NCBI RefSeq assembly: GCF_014534745.1
Contig: NZ_JACVVP010000047.1
Coordinates: 1 to 59,476 of the forward strand
Direction: 5' to 3'
From: Flammeovirga sp. EKP202
Lineage (GTDB): Bacteria > Bacteroidota > Bacteroidia > Cytophagales > Flammeovirgaceae
DNA length: 59,476 bases
The position numbers were made by a program, and so were the translations under genes. A model generated the notes under the pieces. That model was given only the letters and a program-made list of their open reading frames with translations. It ran no database searches and was not told where the DNA came from. Of the stretch, positions 27,382 through 37,587 are shown one piece after another. Within the stretch, counting starts at the first letter, position 1. Each line of letters begins with the position of its first letter.

Positions 27382-27389
27382 CAAATATA
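27382..27389 (-). promoter_or_regulatory. Candidate -7 box of rpsU
   Basis: TATATTTG on the minus strand matches TAnnTTTG exactly, about 55 nt before the rpsU start codon. A correctly spaced TTG is not obvious. Confidence 0.5.
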
Positions 27390-27462
27390 ATCAAGTTTTA
27401 TAAAAAAGGAAAATGATTTGCAAAAATAATCAAGAAGATTTCTAAATGATTCTTATTGATTG

Positions 27463-28539
27463 TCAATCTTGTAGTACAAGAATTTCCCTTTCAATCTCCT
27501 TCCAAGAGAAGTTGGAATAGGTCGCAATCGACAGCATATCCCCCTTATTGAGTACAGTATCAGGGTTTGGACAGGCATCTGTCTTGCCATTTTGTATTAA
27601 AGCGATAACATTACATTGCTGATTTAGTATCACGCTGGCCTTCATAATTTTTAATTGAAGATCCATCCATTTTATCCCATCTAGGCTATTAATTTCCACC
27701 GTGACAGGGTTGGCTCCTTTGGTATTATATAATAAATCTTCAACGACCATGGCCGAATAAGGGTCTTGACACTCTTGTACAATGGCTAAAACTGAAAGGT
27801 CGGCATTAATATAAGTCGCATCATTATCATCGAACATCCAAGTATTGGCTTTTTCAACCAATACAAATAAAATTCTTGTACCATCAGTGACAAAACGTTC
27901 CAATAAATCAACCGTTGTTTTCGTTGCTCCATCAGCAGAGGAAACATTGGTAGCATTGGGAAACACAATGATCGTTTTATTTTGATTGATGTTTGCGTTC
28001 AAATAAGTGCTTTTTTGTAAAGGACAGCCTTTAACAAAGTGTATGTTAGGTATTTCTTGAATTTCTAGGGGTAATGATTCGATATTATTATCGACAAAAC
28101 ATATCCCAACATCTTTTTCAATAGCTCTTAACTCTTCAATAAAATTTTTAGCGATGGCAGTGGCTGGGAAGTTAAAGATTACATACCCATCTTTAAATGG
28201 ATTTTTCATATAGCCTAATTTCTTTTGTGTTTTGTGATATTCTTTATAATCAAATACAGCACTGAACATTGCTCCAACAAATGCAATACTAACAGTACTT
28301 AGAATCATTGTAATAATTCGTCCAAATAATGTTTCCGCAGGGCGATTACCGTAACCAACAGTGGTGGCGGTTTGCCAGGTTTGCCAGATGGCTTCATTCC
28401 ATGAAACTGCTTCAACATATTTAAATAAAATAGCGAAAGCAGCATTTATCAGTAAAGTATATATAATAATCCGCTTTACTCTACCGTACTCTTCACTACC
28501 TCTATGGAGTCTAAACTTCCGAAATAAGTTGAAAATCAT
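27463..28539 (-). CDS. Potassium channel with RCK-like domain
   Basis: 358 residues. Two membrane helices (about 24-41 and 72-93) flank a pore loop with selectivity filter TTVGYG (59-64), a classic two-helix K+ channel. The cytoplasmic part contains a Rossmann-like region (about 115-240: GYVIFNFPATAIAKNFI, TIIVFPNATNVSSADGA) and a C-terminal RCK-C/TrkA-C-like domain (about 265-355). The first Rossmann glycine motif (GxGxxG) is degenerate, so nucleotide binding is uncertain. It likely gates K+ flux in response to a ligand. Confidence 0.86.
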   Translation of the reverse strand: MIFNLFRKFRLHRGSEEYGRVKRIIIYTLLINAAFAILFKYVEAVSWNEAIWQTWQTATTVGYGNRPAETLFGRIITMILSTVSIAFVGAMFSAVFDYKEYHKTQKKLGYMKNPFKDGYVIFNFPATAIAKNFIEELRAIEKDVGICFVDNNIESLPLEIQEIPNIHFVKGCPLQKSTYLNANINQNKTIIVFPNATNVSSADGATKTTVDLLERFVTDGTRILFVLVEKANTWMFDDNDATYINADLSVLAIVQECQDPYSAMVVEDLLYNTKGANPVTVEINSLDGIKWMDLQLKIMKASVILNQQCNVIALIQNGKTDACPNPDTVLNKGDMLSIATYSNFSWKEIEREILVLQD

Positions 28540-28695
28540 ATCAAAATTTGATTGTCGTTTGACTTTATATATTAAAGTGGTGTGTTATACACCTTTTAAT
28601 CATCTACTTATTTTAAAATAAAAACCTTCATCTAAAAAATATAAGTAGGGTACCTAAATATAAGGTACAAGATTGAGGAATGAATACTTAATCTA

Positions 28696-28728
28696 TTCCT
28701 AAATAGGTAGCTTAACTCTATTTAGGAA
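28696..28728. other. Stem-loop after the rhomboid gene
   Basis: A perfect 11-bp inverted repeat (TTCCTAAATAG with CTATTTAGGAA) with an 11-nt loop, 9 bp past the rhomboid stop. No T-run follows on either strand, so it is not a standard terminator. It may protect the 3' end of the message. Confidence 0.5.
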
Positions 28729-28737
28729 ATAACATTA

Positions 28738-29409
28738 TTAGCGTTGACTGTCTTCCTTTTCTTTATAGTTATACTTGAAACCTTTGTTTTCTAAGTTTCT
28801 ATAACCTTCAAATGAAAAATCATCTTCTACTTCCAATGTTTTTTTTCTTGAAAACTCCGTTTCCACATGTCTGTAATAGTAAGCAAGTACACAACCTACA
28901 ATGAAACCTGATAGGTGAGACTCCCAAGAAATACCTTCTTCATTAGGAACTAGACCTACAAGCATACCGTGGTTGAGGACGGCAATACAAAGTGAAATAA
29001 TAAGAGACCCAGGATTTTTCTGAAAAATGCCTATGAAAAAAAGGAAGGAGGCAATACCATAGATCACACCACTTGCACCAATATGAAAGGACGGTCTAGC
29101 AAAGAGCCAAACCATAATGCCTGTATATAAGGTAAGCTGTCTTAAGACTTTTGAAGCAATTTTTGGGATAAAGAAATACAGTGAAAAACAGAGGATGGCA
29201 AATGAAACAGTGTTAGAAAAAAGATGTTTGAAGCCACCGTGAATAAAAGGATGGAAAAAAATCCCAAAGATCCCTAATCGGTTACGGGGATAAATTCCAA
29301 AATGAAAGAGATCGACTCCTAAAGACCATTCAATACTCTTTAGGAGCCATGCTACAGCTATTAATAATAAAGTAATTTTAGCTCCTTTATTTATTGTCAT
29401 TCTTAGCAC
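28738..29409 (-). CDS. Rhomboid-family intramembrane serine protease
   Basis: 223 residues with six membrane segments. Catalytic Ser113 lies in GASG and His165 in SWESHLSG. The oxyanion pair H62 and N66 is present (HLFSN). A cytoplasmic tail of about 40 charged residues follows. It cuts membrane proteins within or near the bilayer; the substrate is unknown. Its start overlaps the end of phoH by 23 bp, so the two are translationally coupled. Confidence 0.9.
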   Translation of the reverse strand: MLRMTINKGAKITLLLIAVAWLLKSIEWSLGVDLFHFGIYPRNRLGIFGIFFHPFIHGGFKHLFSNTVSFAILCFSLYFFIPKIASKVLRQLTLYTGIMVWLFARPSFHIGASGVIYGIASFLFFIGIFQKNPGSLIISLCIAVLNHGMLVGLVPNEEGISWESHLSGFIVGCVLAYYYRHVETEFSRKKTLEVEDDFSFEGYRNLENKGFKYNYKEKEDSQR

Positions 29410-30370
29410 TCTCTTTTTCTTCTTTCTTTCTATCTTCCACTTTTTTGTAAGCAGAAATAATACTTTTTACTAATCTATGTCTTACAACATCTTTTTGGGT
29501 AAGGTGCATTACTTTAATGCCTGGCACATTAGAAAGTATTCTTGATGCTGTTACTAACCCTGATCGCTGTCTTGGAGGTAAATCAATCTGAGATTCATCA
29601 CCCGTAATGACCATTTTTGAGTCCGGTCCCAAACGAGTAAGCAACATTTTCATTTGCATCTCCGTTGTGTTTTGTGCTTCATCTAACAATACAAACGCGT
29701 TAGAGAGCGTTCTACCTCTCATGTAGGCTAATGGTGCAATTTCAATGACTCTATTTTCCATATAGAACTTTAATTTTTCTGATGGAATCATATCATCGAG
29801 TGCATCATAAATAGGTCTTAAGTAAGGATCAACTTTATCTTTTAAGTCACCTGGTAAAAAACCAAGGCTTTCACCTGCCTCAACAGCAGGACGAGAAATG
29901 ATAATACGTTTTACTTGCTTATTTTTTAATGCTTTTACTGCTAAGGCAGTAGCCACATACGTTTTACCTGTACCTGCTGGCCCAAGAGCAAAAACGAGAT
30001 CATTTTTCTTTATGGCATTGACTAGCTTTTGCTGATTGCTTGTTTTAGGTCGGATTGCAATTCCTTTTGCTCCGTAAAGTAATATTTCATCTTTAATGTC
30101 CTCATCATGTAGATCTGCATTCATTTCTACATAATCTAAAACATTATCTACAGTCACCTTTCCAAACTTTTTATAATGAATAAGTAATTCATTAATGGCT
30201 TTGTGTACCTTGATAATTTCAGCACTCGTACCCTGTATACGAATCTCATTTCCCCTTGCTATGATTTTACTATGAGGGAAAGCTGTTGATAATTCTTTGA
30301 TATTACTGTTGTCAACTCCTAAGAAATCAACCAAAGTAACATCTTCTAATGGAATTACTTTTTCTATCAA
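29387..30370 (-). CDS. phoH: PhoH-family ATPase
   Basis: 327 residues. A KH-like N-terminal part (about 10-65) precedes the P-loop domain. Walker A is GPAGTGKT (130-137) and Walker B VLLDEAQ (227-233), with GDESQIDLPPRQRSGL as the sensor segment. PhoH/YbeZ proteins act in RNA metabolism together with YbeY. A basic, lysine-rich tail may bind RNA. First gene of an overlapping pair with the rhomboid protease. Confidence 0.93.
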   Translation of the reverse strand: MIEKVIPLEDVTLVDFLGVDNSNIKELSTAFPHSKIIARGNEIRIQGTSAEIIKVHKAINELLIHYKKFGKVTVDNVLDYVEMNADLHDEDIKDEILLYGAKGIAIRPKTSNQQKLVNAIKKNDLVFALGPAGTGKTYVATALAVKALKNKQVKRIIISRPAVEAGESLGFLPGDLKDKVDPYLRPIYDALDDMIPSEKLKFYMENRVIEIAPLAYMRGRTLSNAFVLLDEAQNTTEMQMKMLLTRLGPDSKMVITGDESQIDLPPRQRSGLVTASRILSNVPGIKVMHLTQKDVVRHRLVKSIISAYKKVEDRKKEEKESAKNDNK

Positions 30371-30499
30371 ATGTTTATGTATTTAATTTTTGTGATTTTG
30401 CTATTTAATCGACTTTGAATTAGTTACAAATAAATAGTTTATACTAACTTGTTTCAAATGTCAAATTTACCGAGAATTTGCGAGATAAACGAAGTAAAC

Positions 30500-31957
30500 A
30501 TGAATACTAATCTAATTAAATCATCCTTTCTCACAGTCAGTAAGATATTATTTTTTAATCTAATTCTCCAATTTTTGTTTTCACAAGCTATAGCCCAAAC
30601 TAAAAATAAAATTTTGGAGGAGGAATTTCAGAAGTTTTTGGCTCATGAATGGATGAAAGGAGCTTCTGTTTCTTTCCATGTAAAATCAATTAAAGGCAAT
30701 GATTTTGAATTTAAATATGATGAAGACAGAGCTTTGACTCCTGCTTCAATCACCAAATTATTTACAACTTCAGCAGGATTATTTCAGTTAGGAAAGGACT
30801 TTCAATTTGTAACAGGAATCAGTTATACAGGCGATTTTAAAGACGGAATTTTAGATGGAAATTTAATTATTCATGGGGGAGGAGATCCTACACTTACATT
30901 AATAGCGTTAGACAGTGCAGTGAAAGCATCTTTACCGGCATTGAAAGAAATTAAAGGTGAAATTATAGCTGATGCCTCATTGTACGGTACAAGAACTACA
31001 CCTCCCAATTGGGTTTGGGAAGATTTGGGTAACTACTATGGAGTAGGGGCCGCTTCTTTAAATCTAAATGATAATATGTTTAAGCTTTATCTTAAAACGG
31101 GTGCAACAGGTACGGTGGCTACGATCAATAAAGTAGAGCCTCACCCTCCTTACCTTAATATTACTTCTGAAGTAACTGCTGGCGAAAAAGGAACAGGAGA
31201 TAATTCTTTTTTATTTTCATCACCTTATTCCAACAGTCATATTATTCGAGGAACATTACCACCTTACCGGTCTAACTTTAGAGTGAAAGGGGGAGTGACA
31301 GACCCTGATTATCATGCTATCTGGATGCTAGCAGATACACTTAGCAGTCAGGGAGTTATTGTTAGTAAAGAACGTTTGAGAGTGGAATATAGTAAACAAA
31401 AATTATCTTCATCAGAAAGAGTTGGTGAGGTGAAATCAAAACCACTTTCTTGGATAATTGATAAAACAAATAAAAAAAGTATCAATCTATATGCGGAATC
31501 CGTTGCAAAGTACGTTAGTAATGAGAAGACAAAGTCAATTGTAGCAGATAGTATTACTTATTCTATCTTGAATAAATTAGATTCTATTGGTGTCATAACC
31601 TCAGGAATCTACTTGGAAGATGGAAGTGGACTCTCTCCGTTTGATGCTTTTTCAGCTTCAAATATGACTTCTGCTTTAGAGAAGATTTACAGTACTCCTC
31701 AGTATGCAACTTTTTACAACTCCTTAGCGGTGACAGGAGTTTCGGGGACTTTGAAATATTTTTGCCGTTATAATCAGGCGAAAGGAAAGGTATACGGTAA
31801 AAGTGGTTCTATGAGGAGAGTGAGAAGTTATGCAGGCTATATCAATACGAATAGTGGCGATATATTAGCATTTACGATAATAGTAAATAACTTCTCATGT
31901 AAAAGCAAGGTAGTGAGAAAAGCGATGGAGCCGATACTAGAAATATTGGTAAAATAG
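30500..31957 (+). CDS. dacB: D-alanyl-D-alanine carboxypeptidase/endopeptidase (PBP4, DacB type)
   Basis: 485 residues from the ATG at 30500, giving a signal peptide ending FSQAIAQ. A start at 30449 would add 17 residues ahead of it. Active-site motifs: SITK (SxxK nucleophile, TPASITKLF), SIN (SxN, in KKSINLYAES) and KSG (YGKSGSM). The insert between the first two motifs is typical of class C PBP4. It trims peptidoglycan cross-links in the periplasm. Single gene, divergent from phoH. Confidence 0.9.
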   Translation: MNTNLIKSSFLTVSKILFFNLILQFLFSQAIAQTKNKILEEEFQKFLAHEWMKGASVSFHVKSIKGNDFEFKYDEDRALTPASITKLFTTSAGLFQLGKDFQFVTGISYTGDFKDGILDGNLIIHGGGDPTLTLIALDSAVKASLPALKEIKGEIIADASLYGTRTTPPNWVWEDLGNYYGVGAASLNLNDNMFKLYLKTGATGTVATINKVEPHPPYLNITSEVTAGEKGTGDNSFLFSSPYSNSHIIRGTLPPYRSNFRVKGGVTDPDYHAIWMLADTLSSQGVIVSKERLRVEYSKQKLSSSERVGEVKSKPLSWIIDKTNKKSINLYAESVAKYVSNEKTKSIVADSITYSILNKLDSIGVITSGIYLEDGSGLSPFDAFSASNMTSALEKIYSTPQYATFYNSLAVTGVSGTLKYFCRYNQAKGKVYGKSGSMRRVRSYAGYINTNSGDILAFTIIVNNFSCKSKVVRKAMEPILEILVK

Positions 31958-32021
31958 CATTATTCTAATATTTTATTGAATTAACGTGTAATATTTACAA
32001 ATAAAATTTAAGCAAAAGCTT

Positions 32022-32047
32022 TGTACATAGCCTTGATGTTATGTACA
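32022..32047. other. 8-bp inverted repeat between dacB and the SpoIIE gene
   Basis: TGTACATA and TATGTACA, a perfect repeat around 10 nt. No T-run follows. It lies about 100 bp before the SpoIIE-protein start codon and could be an operator or an mRNA hairpin. Confidence 0.4.
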
Positions 32048-32147
32048 TTTAAGAATATTCATAAAACCGCCTTTATTTTTAAGTAGATCACCGCTATTGG
32101 TTTTTTATATATAGGTATTATCAAGAAGATTTAGACTAGCAAGGTTT

Positions 32148-35100
32148 ATGTTAACAAAAAAATTAGCTCGTTTAATTTTAGTACTTTTTGGATTTCTGTT
32201 CATCTCTACTCAGTCTTACTCACAAGACATCAATGAGTTGAAGTCCCAAATATCGACGCTTCCTAACGGAAGGACTAAAGTTGATAAATTAATCCAGTTA
32301 GCCCATTTAGAATTAGACAAAAGTAATTTCACATCAATGCAAGAGAGCATTGATAAAGCTTTAAAGATTTCCGACGAGGTAAATTACAATCTTGGTAGAG
32401 CCAAGGCATTGATGATGTATTCAACAATGCACAAGCTCAGAAGAGATTTTGATGTTGCGATAGATTATGGTTTAAAAGCCATTAAAATCTTTGAGCAAGA
32501 AGATCAAGATATACCTTTGTACGACGCCTACGGCGAGATGTGTTTCTTGTATCAAGATTGGGGTATTTACGAAAATGCCATCGATTATGAGAAGAAAGCA
32601 TTGAGAGTAGCCGAGCGTATGAACGACCTAGAGCGTCAGACTGAGATATGGTACCTTTTAGGTAACTCTTATCTTTTGCTGAGAAACTATGATGAAGCTT
32701 TAGTGTACTTCCGCAAAGGTGCTGAATACTACAAAGGGCAATACGCTCTCAATAACAGAAAAGAAGATCTTCAATCTTATAATAACGCTTTATCCAAAAT
32801 TGCTTCAATAGAGATGAGAAGAGGCAATTATGAAATTGCTAAAGACGTAAACTTTGAAATTCTTTCCCATAAACAAACCCTAGGTGATGAAGAAGGTACG
32901 CACGTACCACTTAACGATATTGGTTACTGCTTCCAGAAATTAGGAAAGAGTGAAAAAGCTCTTAAGTATTTCCAGGATGCATTAGCCGTGAATAAAAAGT
33001 TTGGTAAACCTGACGTTCAGAATACTACCCTACTGATTAATATTGGTACTTTATCCAACCAAAACCTTCGTCATAATGATGCCTTAAAGGCCTACGATGA
33101 GGTATTGAATATCAGAATCAAACAAGGTCAACCTGGTCCAATTGCACAAGCTTATTCGTATAAAGCAACTGTATATCAAGGACGTGGTAGTTTTGCTGAA
33201 GCACGTAAATACTTTAATAAATCTTCGGAGTATGCACGTATGGCAGGTGATTATGAGCAATTGGAAAAGAACTACAAGAAAATTGCGAATAACTACGTAA
33301 GAACAAATGACTACAAGAAAGCCTTTCAAGCAATCAGTAGCTTGAATGTCTTAAAAGATAGTATCATTGGTGCAGAGAGAAGACGTTTGAATGAAATTAC
33401 TGAAGCCAGAATCGCTGCAGAACAAAAGGAAAAAGAGATTGACCTTTTGATCATGGACCAGAAAGTGACGGAAGCTCAAATGAAAAAGTTAGCAGAGGAA
33501 AATGCCCGTAAAGCAAAAGACCTTGAGCTTTTACAACAAGAGCAGTCATTGAAAGAGTTTCAGTTGAAACAAAATGAATTAGAGAAAGATAAAAAAGCAC
33601 AGGAATTACTAATTACTTTGAATGCGCTTGAGGCAGAGAAGAAATCAAAAGAGATTGATCAATTAGTAAAAACCAAGAAGCTGAATGAATTAAGACTTCA
33701 AGAAAATGAAATCCGTACTCGCCAAAGAGAGCAAGAATTAGAGCTTTTGGAGCGTGATAAAGAATTACAGGAGAGTAAGATCAAAGAGGCTGAAACAATG
33801 CGTAAGGTTTACATCATCATGATGGTGTTACTCTTTGTGGTAATTGGTGTAATTGTAACGGGCTACATTCAAAACAGAAGTAAAAACAAGAAGCTTGCAA
33901 ATAAAAACGATGAGATTTTAGGTCAGAAGATGGAGATCGAAAAACAAAGAGATGCTCTTGAATCTGCTAAAACTCAAATCGAGAAAGCGTACGATAACAT
34001 TCAAGTCTTATCAGAATTTGGTCAGAAAATTACTGCGATTCTAGATTTAGAATCTATTAACTGGACGGCTTATGCTTATGTAAATACTTTAATGGATGCT
34101 GCTGTATTCGGTATTGGTATTTACAGAGAGAAATATGATAAGATTGAATATATCAACTTCCTTGAAAATGGATTGAGCTTACCATTGTTCAGTTATGACA
34201 TGGATAAGAAGAACAGCCTTTCGGTATTATGTTATAAATCAAGTGAGGAAATTGTAATCAATGATTATGATAATGAGGTAGAAAATTTCTTAAGAGAAAC
34301 TCCTGATTTTAAAACATCGGAAGTTCCTAAATCATTAGTTTACCTACCATTGATCACTGAAAAATCACTTGGTGTATTAACAGTTCAAAGTTACGATAGG
34401 AATGCATATTCAAGAAATGAGTTGAACATCTTAAGAACACTAGCTTCCTATGTTGCTATTGCCTTAACGAATGCGAATGCTTATCAAGAAATTGAAAACC
34501 AGAACAAGCACATTACAGATAGTATTCGTTATGCTCAAACTATTCAAAGAGCCATTCTACCATCGAATGCTAAGATGCAAACAGGTTTATTAGAGAACTT
34601 TATTTTCTTTAAGCCTAAAGATATTGTATCAGGTGACTTCTATTGGTTCTCTAAAATTGATGAAAGAAAAGAAAATTTAGCATCAGTCAATTTCTCTAAA
34701 AACGACGTTGCTGAAAGAATATTTGTTGCTGCACTAGACTGTACAGGTCATGGTGTACCAGGTGGTTTCATGTCAATGATTGGTAACACATTATTAAATG
34801 AAATCATTAATCAGAAACAGGTTTACGATCCAGCAAAAATTCTTGACATGTTGAATGAAGGTGTAATCGACGCCCTTCATCAAGAAAACAAGAGTAATGA
34901 TGACGGTATGGATGTTTGTTTGTGTATGATTGAAAGAACATTGACAGGAGAAGATCGTATCGTATTCTCTGGTGCCAAGAGACCTCTTTATATTATGGAA
35001 CCTGGAAGTACTGAAATGTTAGAGTACAAAGGTGACAATAAATCAATTGGTGGTGTGCATAAGAGAAAGTCATCTAAGATCAGTTTCTCAAACACTGTAA

Positions 35101-35327
35101 TTGATGTAGTGAAAGGGTCTTCTATTTATCTTACAACGGATGGTTTACAAGATCAAAATAACAAACACGGTAAGAAGTTTGGTAAGATTAAATTAATCGA
35201 AATGCTTCAACAAAATGCTGACAAGCCAATGCTTGAACAAAAATCAGCTTTAGAAAAAGCATTAGACGAACATATGGGCGTTATTCCTCAACGTGATGAT
35301 ATTACTATTTTAGGTTTACGATTATAA
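32148..35327 (+). CDS. TPR/GAF/SpoIIE-type PP2C phosphatase
   Basis: 1059 residues. A signal peptide (ending STQSYSQ) leads to about seven TPR repeats (about 30-410). A long coiled coil (about 415-550, rich in Glu, Lys and Gln) precedes a membrane helix (about 552-573). The cytoplasmic part has a second coiled coil, a GAF domain (about 630-785) and a SpoIIE phosphatase domain (about 800-1059). Metal-binding aspartates are visible in DIVSGDFYW, ALDCTGHGVPGGFMSMIG, TTDGLQDQ and RDDITIL. It probably senses an envelope signal and dephosphorylates a Ser/Thr-phosphorylated target, such as an anti-sigma antagonist. No such partner adjoins it. Confidence 0.88.
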   Translation: MLTKKLARLILVLFGFLFISTQSYSQDINELKSQISTLPNGRTKVDKLIQLAHLELDKSNFTSMQESIDKALKISDEVNYNLGRAKALMMYSTMHKLRRDFDVAIDYGLKAIKIFEQEDQDIPLYDAYGEMCFLYQDWGIYENAIDYEKKALRVAERMNDLERQTEIWYLLGNSYLLLRNYDEALVYFRKGAEYYKGQYALNNRKEDLQSYNNALSKIASIEMRRGNYEIAKDVNFEILSHKQTLGDEEGTHVPLNDIGYCFQKLGKSEKALKYFQDALAVNKKFGKPDVQNTTLLINIGTLSNQNLRHNDALKAYDEVLNIRIKQGQPGPIAQAYSYKATVYQGRGSFAEARKYFNKSSEYARMAGDYEQLEKNYKKIANNYVRTNDYKKAFQAISSLNVLKDSIIGAERRRLNEITEARIAAEQKEKEIDLLIMDQKVTEAQMKKLAEENARKAKDLELLQQEQSLKEFQLKQNELEKDKKAQELLITLNALEAEKKSKEIDQLVKTKKLNELRLQENEIRTRQREQELELLERDKELQESKIKEAETMRKVYIIMMVLLFVVIGVIVTGYIQNRSKNKKLANKNDEILGQKMEIEKQRDALESAKTQIEKAYDNIQVLSEFGQKITAILDLESINWTAYAYVNTLMDAAVFGIGIYREKYDKIEYINFLENGLSLPLFSYDMDKKNSLSVLCYKSSEEIVINDYDNEVENFLRETPDFKTSEVPKSLVYLPLITEKSLGVLTVQSYDRNAYSRNELNILRTLASYVAIALTNANAYQEIENQNKHITDSIRYAQTIQRAILPSNAKMQTGLLENFIFFKPKDIVSGDFYWFSKIDERKENLASVNFSKNDVAERIFVAALDCTGHGVPGGFMSMIGNTLLNEIINQKQVYDPAKILDMLNEGVIDALHQENKSNDDGMDVCLCMIERTLTGEDRIVFSGAKRPLYIMEPGSTEMLEYKGDNKSIGGVHKRKSSKISFSNTVIDVVKGSSIYLTTDGLQDQNNKHGKKFGKIKLIEMLQQNADKPMLEQKSALEKALDEHMGVIPQRDDITILGLRL

Positions 35328-35351
35328 TAAGCCTTTTATAGGAGGAAATAG

Positions 35352-35390
35352 AAAAAGTACCTTATTTTTAAAAATGAGGTACTTTTTTTA
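35352..35390. terminator. Bidirectional terminator
   Basis: AAAAGTACCTTA pairs with TGAGGTACTTTT (one G-T pair) between A and T runs. It lies between convergent genes ending at 35327 and 35432. Confidence 0.88.
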
Positions 35391-35431
35391 TACAATTTTT
35401 TGAATGGTATTAATCCAAGAAAAGAAGGTTT

Positions 35432-37549
35432 CTAGTCACTTTTTTCGTTCATAGGTATTTTGTTGATAGTCAGATCATCAAATAGAATGGGTTGTTCCCT
35501 CATTTTATCTTTTTCTGGAATATCGTATAGTTTTTCATGCCAGTAAACATTCTTCTCACGACGACTAATTAAGAATACCTTTACAGGCGATGTGTTATTT
35601 ATAGGTTTAAATTTTAATCGAAAACCTCCCCATTTTTCATCCATATAAGTAAAATACCCTCTAAGGCTTTCTTGTGCTAAAACTTGATGACCTTGTTCAA
35701 TTTGAAGCGAATTCAAGTAGAGACTATCCATTTGATAATGTTTCACCCAAATGCCAAGGTTATAGTGAAAGGAAGTATCAAGTTGCAGTTGGTTTTGTTC
35801 ATAAAGTAACACCTTTCCGTGAGTATTACCGATTTTCACACCATGACTTAGAAAACCTTCATCATTATTTTCATGTTCAAAACTTTCATAAATAAGAGCT
35901 TTACTGATTATAGAGTCATAATTCACCTCACTATTAAAAAAATCTTTGGTGTACCCCTTGTAAAGTTTTATTTGATCTAATTCTCCAATTTCTACTAAAG
36001 GTATATTATTTGGAAGTTGCACATTCTCTTTGGCCTTTATAATTAGAAGAGAATCATTCTCATTAAAATATTGTTTAAGAATGTTTTTGTGATGAGGGCT
36101 TGGTAAGGTAAAGAGTTGCTTTAAGTTTTCTTCAACATAACTTAATCTAGACAGGTAAGCATTGATTGAAGGAATACCTGTAGTGTAGACTAAATGATAT
36201 TGTTCAATAGTCATTTGATCTATTTCAGCATTAGTCACATCGGCTTTGAAGTGAAAAGGTACAGCTAATATTGAAGAGTATTTCTCTTTTAATGAAGTAT
36301 AGTTTTGTAATGGAGATCGGTATTGAAAAGGGTTTGAGAGGGCATCAATGTTCTCTACTATTTTTTTGTTATACTGAATACCTTCAAATATACCAACACT
36401 AAGTAAGGGTATTACTAATAGTGCAGAGTAGTATTTATTCTGATAAATAATAAATGGAAAAGAAATGCACAAGTAGGCTACCCATCCAAAACGTTGAAGA
36501 TCCCGGAGTTGTTCCAATTGTGGAATTGATGTTAGAACAACTTGAAATTTTAATGGAATGGAAGTGCCATAAAAAATATAAGCAAGCCCAAGGAGTAAAA
36601 ATATATTATATTCTATTCGTATGAACTTTCTTAATGGTTTACGGTTTTTTAGCATTGCAAGAATGACAAGAATGCAACTTACCCAAAACCAATAATTGAA
36701 CTGTAGAGATTCATGTATTACAATGTCCTTTTGTAGAATGTTACCAAAAAAATGGTTCAATGTGATTTTAAAGTCAAATAGTGCTAAAGGGTGTTTTGTT
36801 CTCCAAAGGTGATTGTCTATGATAGAAACACTTAAAGAATAAATAATTGTGGGAAGTGTTGAAAGTATAAAACCTTGAAATGCTAGCTTTTTTTGTTCTT
36901 TTAAAAGTAATGTAATTAAGAAATAGGCGATGATAATACCACTCCAAATAGCTCCGGTGTACCCATGAATATAATATCCGAAAAGGAGGAAGAGAAGTAA
37001 CTTTATTTTTTTTGAAAATGAATTATTGAATGTGACAGTTTGGTAGAGGAGAATAGGAAAGAGAATAATAAAAAATAACCCAAAGTGAAGAAGAATTCGA
37101 CTATTACTAGGGCAGTTTAAGGTGATCAGCAATGCTCCTAAAGAGGCTATCCAATGATTTACTTCATAATGCTTGAAGACTTTATAGAGGTAAAAAAGAC
37201 AAATAGGAAATAGTAATAGCATACTCAAATGAAGTATACCAATACTGTATTCTGAAATGAAAGGAAATAGTTTATTCAGATAGAATAACGATAAGCTGAA
37301 AATAGGCATACTATCGGTATACAGTATTGTCTCACCGAAAGGGTAGTTTGTGCCAGTATATCCAGATAGACTTCCATACTTCGCAACCCAAGCAAATAAA
37401 AAGTAATTTTTTAGTCCGTCACCATTTTTTTGCATTAAAAAAGAATTGGGAGAAAAAAGTAGATCTTGGTAAACCCAGGCTATAATGATGATTAAAATGA
37501 ATAAAGATAAGAATAAAGGAATGTTTGTTGCGTTGAATTTTATCTTCAA
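35432..37549 (-). CDS. Multi-pass membrane protein, GT-C glycosyltransferase-like
   Basis: 705 residues. Roughly 11-12 membrane segments fill the first 440 residues. The first exoplasmic loop carries NGDGLKNYFLFAW, where an acidic residue after helix 1 is the usual GT-C catalytic position, and NYPFGETILYTDSMP follows. The C-terminal 260 residues are soluble and probably periplasmic. It may move a sugar from a lipid-linked donor. Divergent from another GT-C-like gene 38 bp away, so the two may be co-regulated. Family assignment is by topology and motif only. Confidence 0.6.
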   Translation of the reverse strand: MKIKFNATNIPLFLSLFILIIIIAWVYQDLLFSPNSFLMQKNGDGLKNYFLFAWVAKYGSLSGYTGTNYPFGETILYTDSMPIFSLSLFYLNKLFPFISEYSIGILHLSMLLLFPICLFYLYKVFKHYEVNHWIASLGALLITLNCPSNSRILLHFGLFFIILFPILLYQTVTFNNSFSKKIKLLLFLLFGYYIHGYTGAIWSGIIIAYFLITLLLKEQKKLAFQGFILSTLPTIIYSLSVSIIDNHLWRTKHPLALFDFKITLNHFFGNILQKDIVIHESLQFNYWFWVSCILVILAMLKNRKPLRKFIRIEYNIFLLLGLAYIFYGTSIPLKFQVVLTSIPQLEQLRDLQRFGWVAYLCISFPFIIYQNKYYSALLVIPLLSVGIFEGIQYNKKIVENIDALSNPFQYRSPLQNYTSLKEKYSSILAVPFHFKADVTNAEIDQMTIEQYHLVYTTGIPSINAYLSRLSYVEENLKQLFTLPSPHHKNILKQYFNENDSLLIIKAKENVQLPNNIPLVEIGELDQIKLYKGYTKDFFNSEVNYDSIISKALIYESFEHENNDEGFLSHGVKIGNTHGKVLLYEQNQLQLDTSFHYNLGIWVKHYQMDSLYLNSLQIEQGHQVLAQESLRGYFTYMDEKWGGFRLKFKPINNTSPVKVFLISRREKNVYWHEKLYDIPEKDKMREQPILFDDLTINKIPMNEKSD

Positions 37550-37587
37550 AATAAACTATTTTAGATGTTTCTTGATCAACAAAATAA

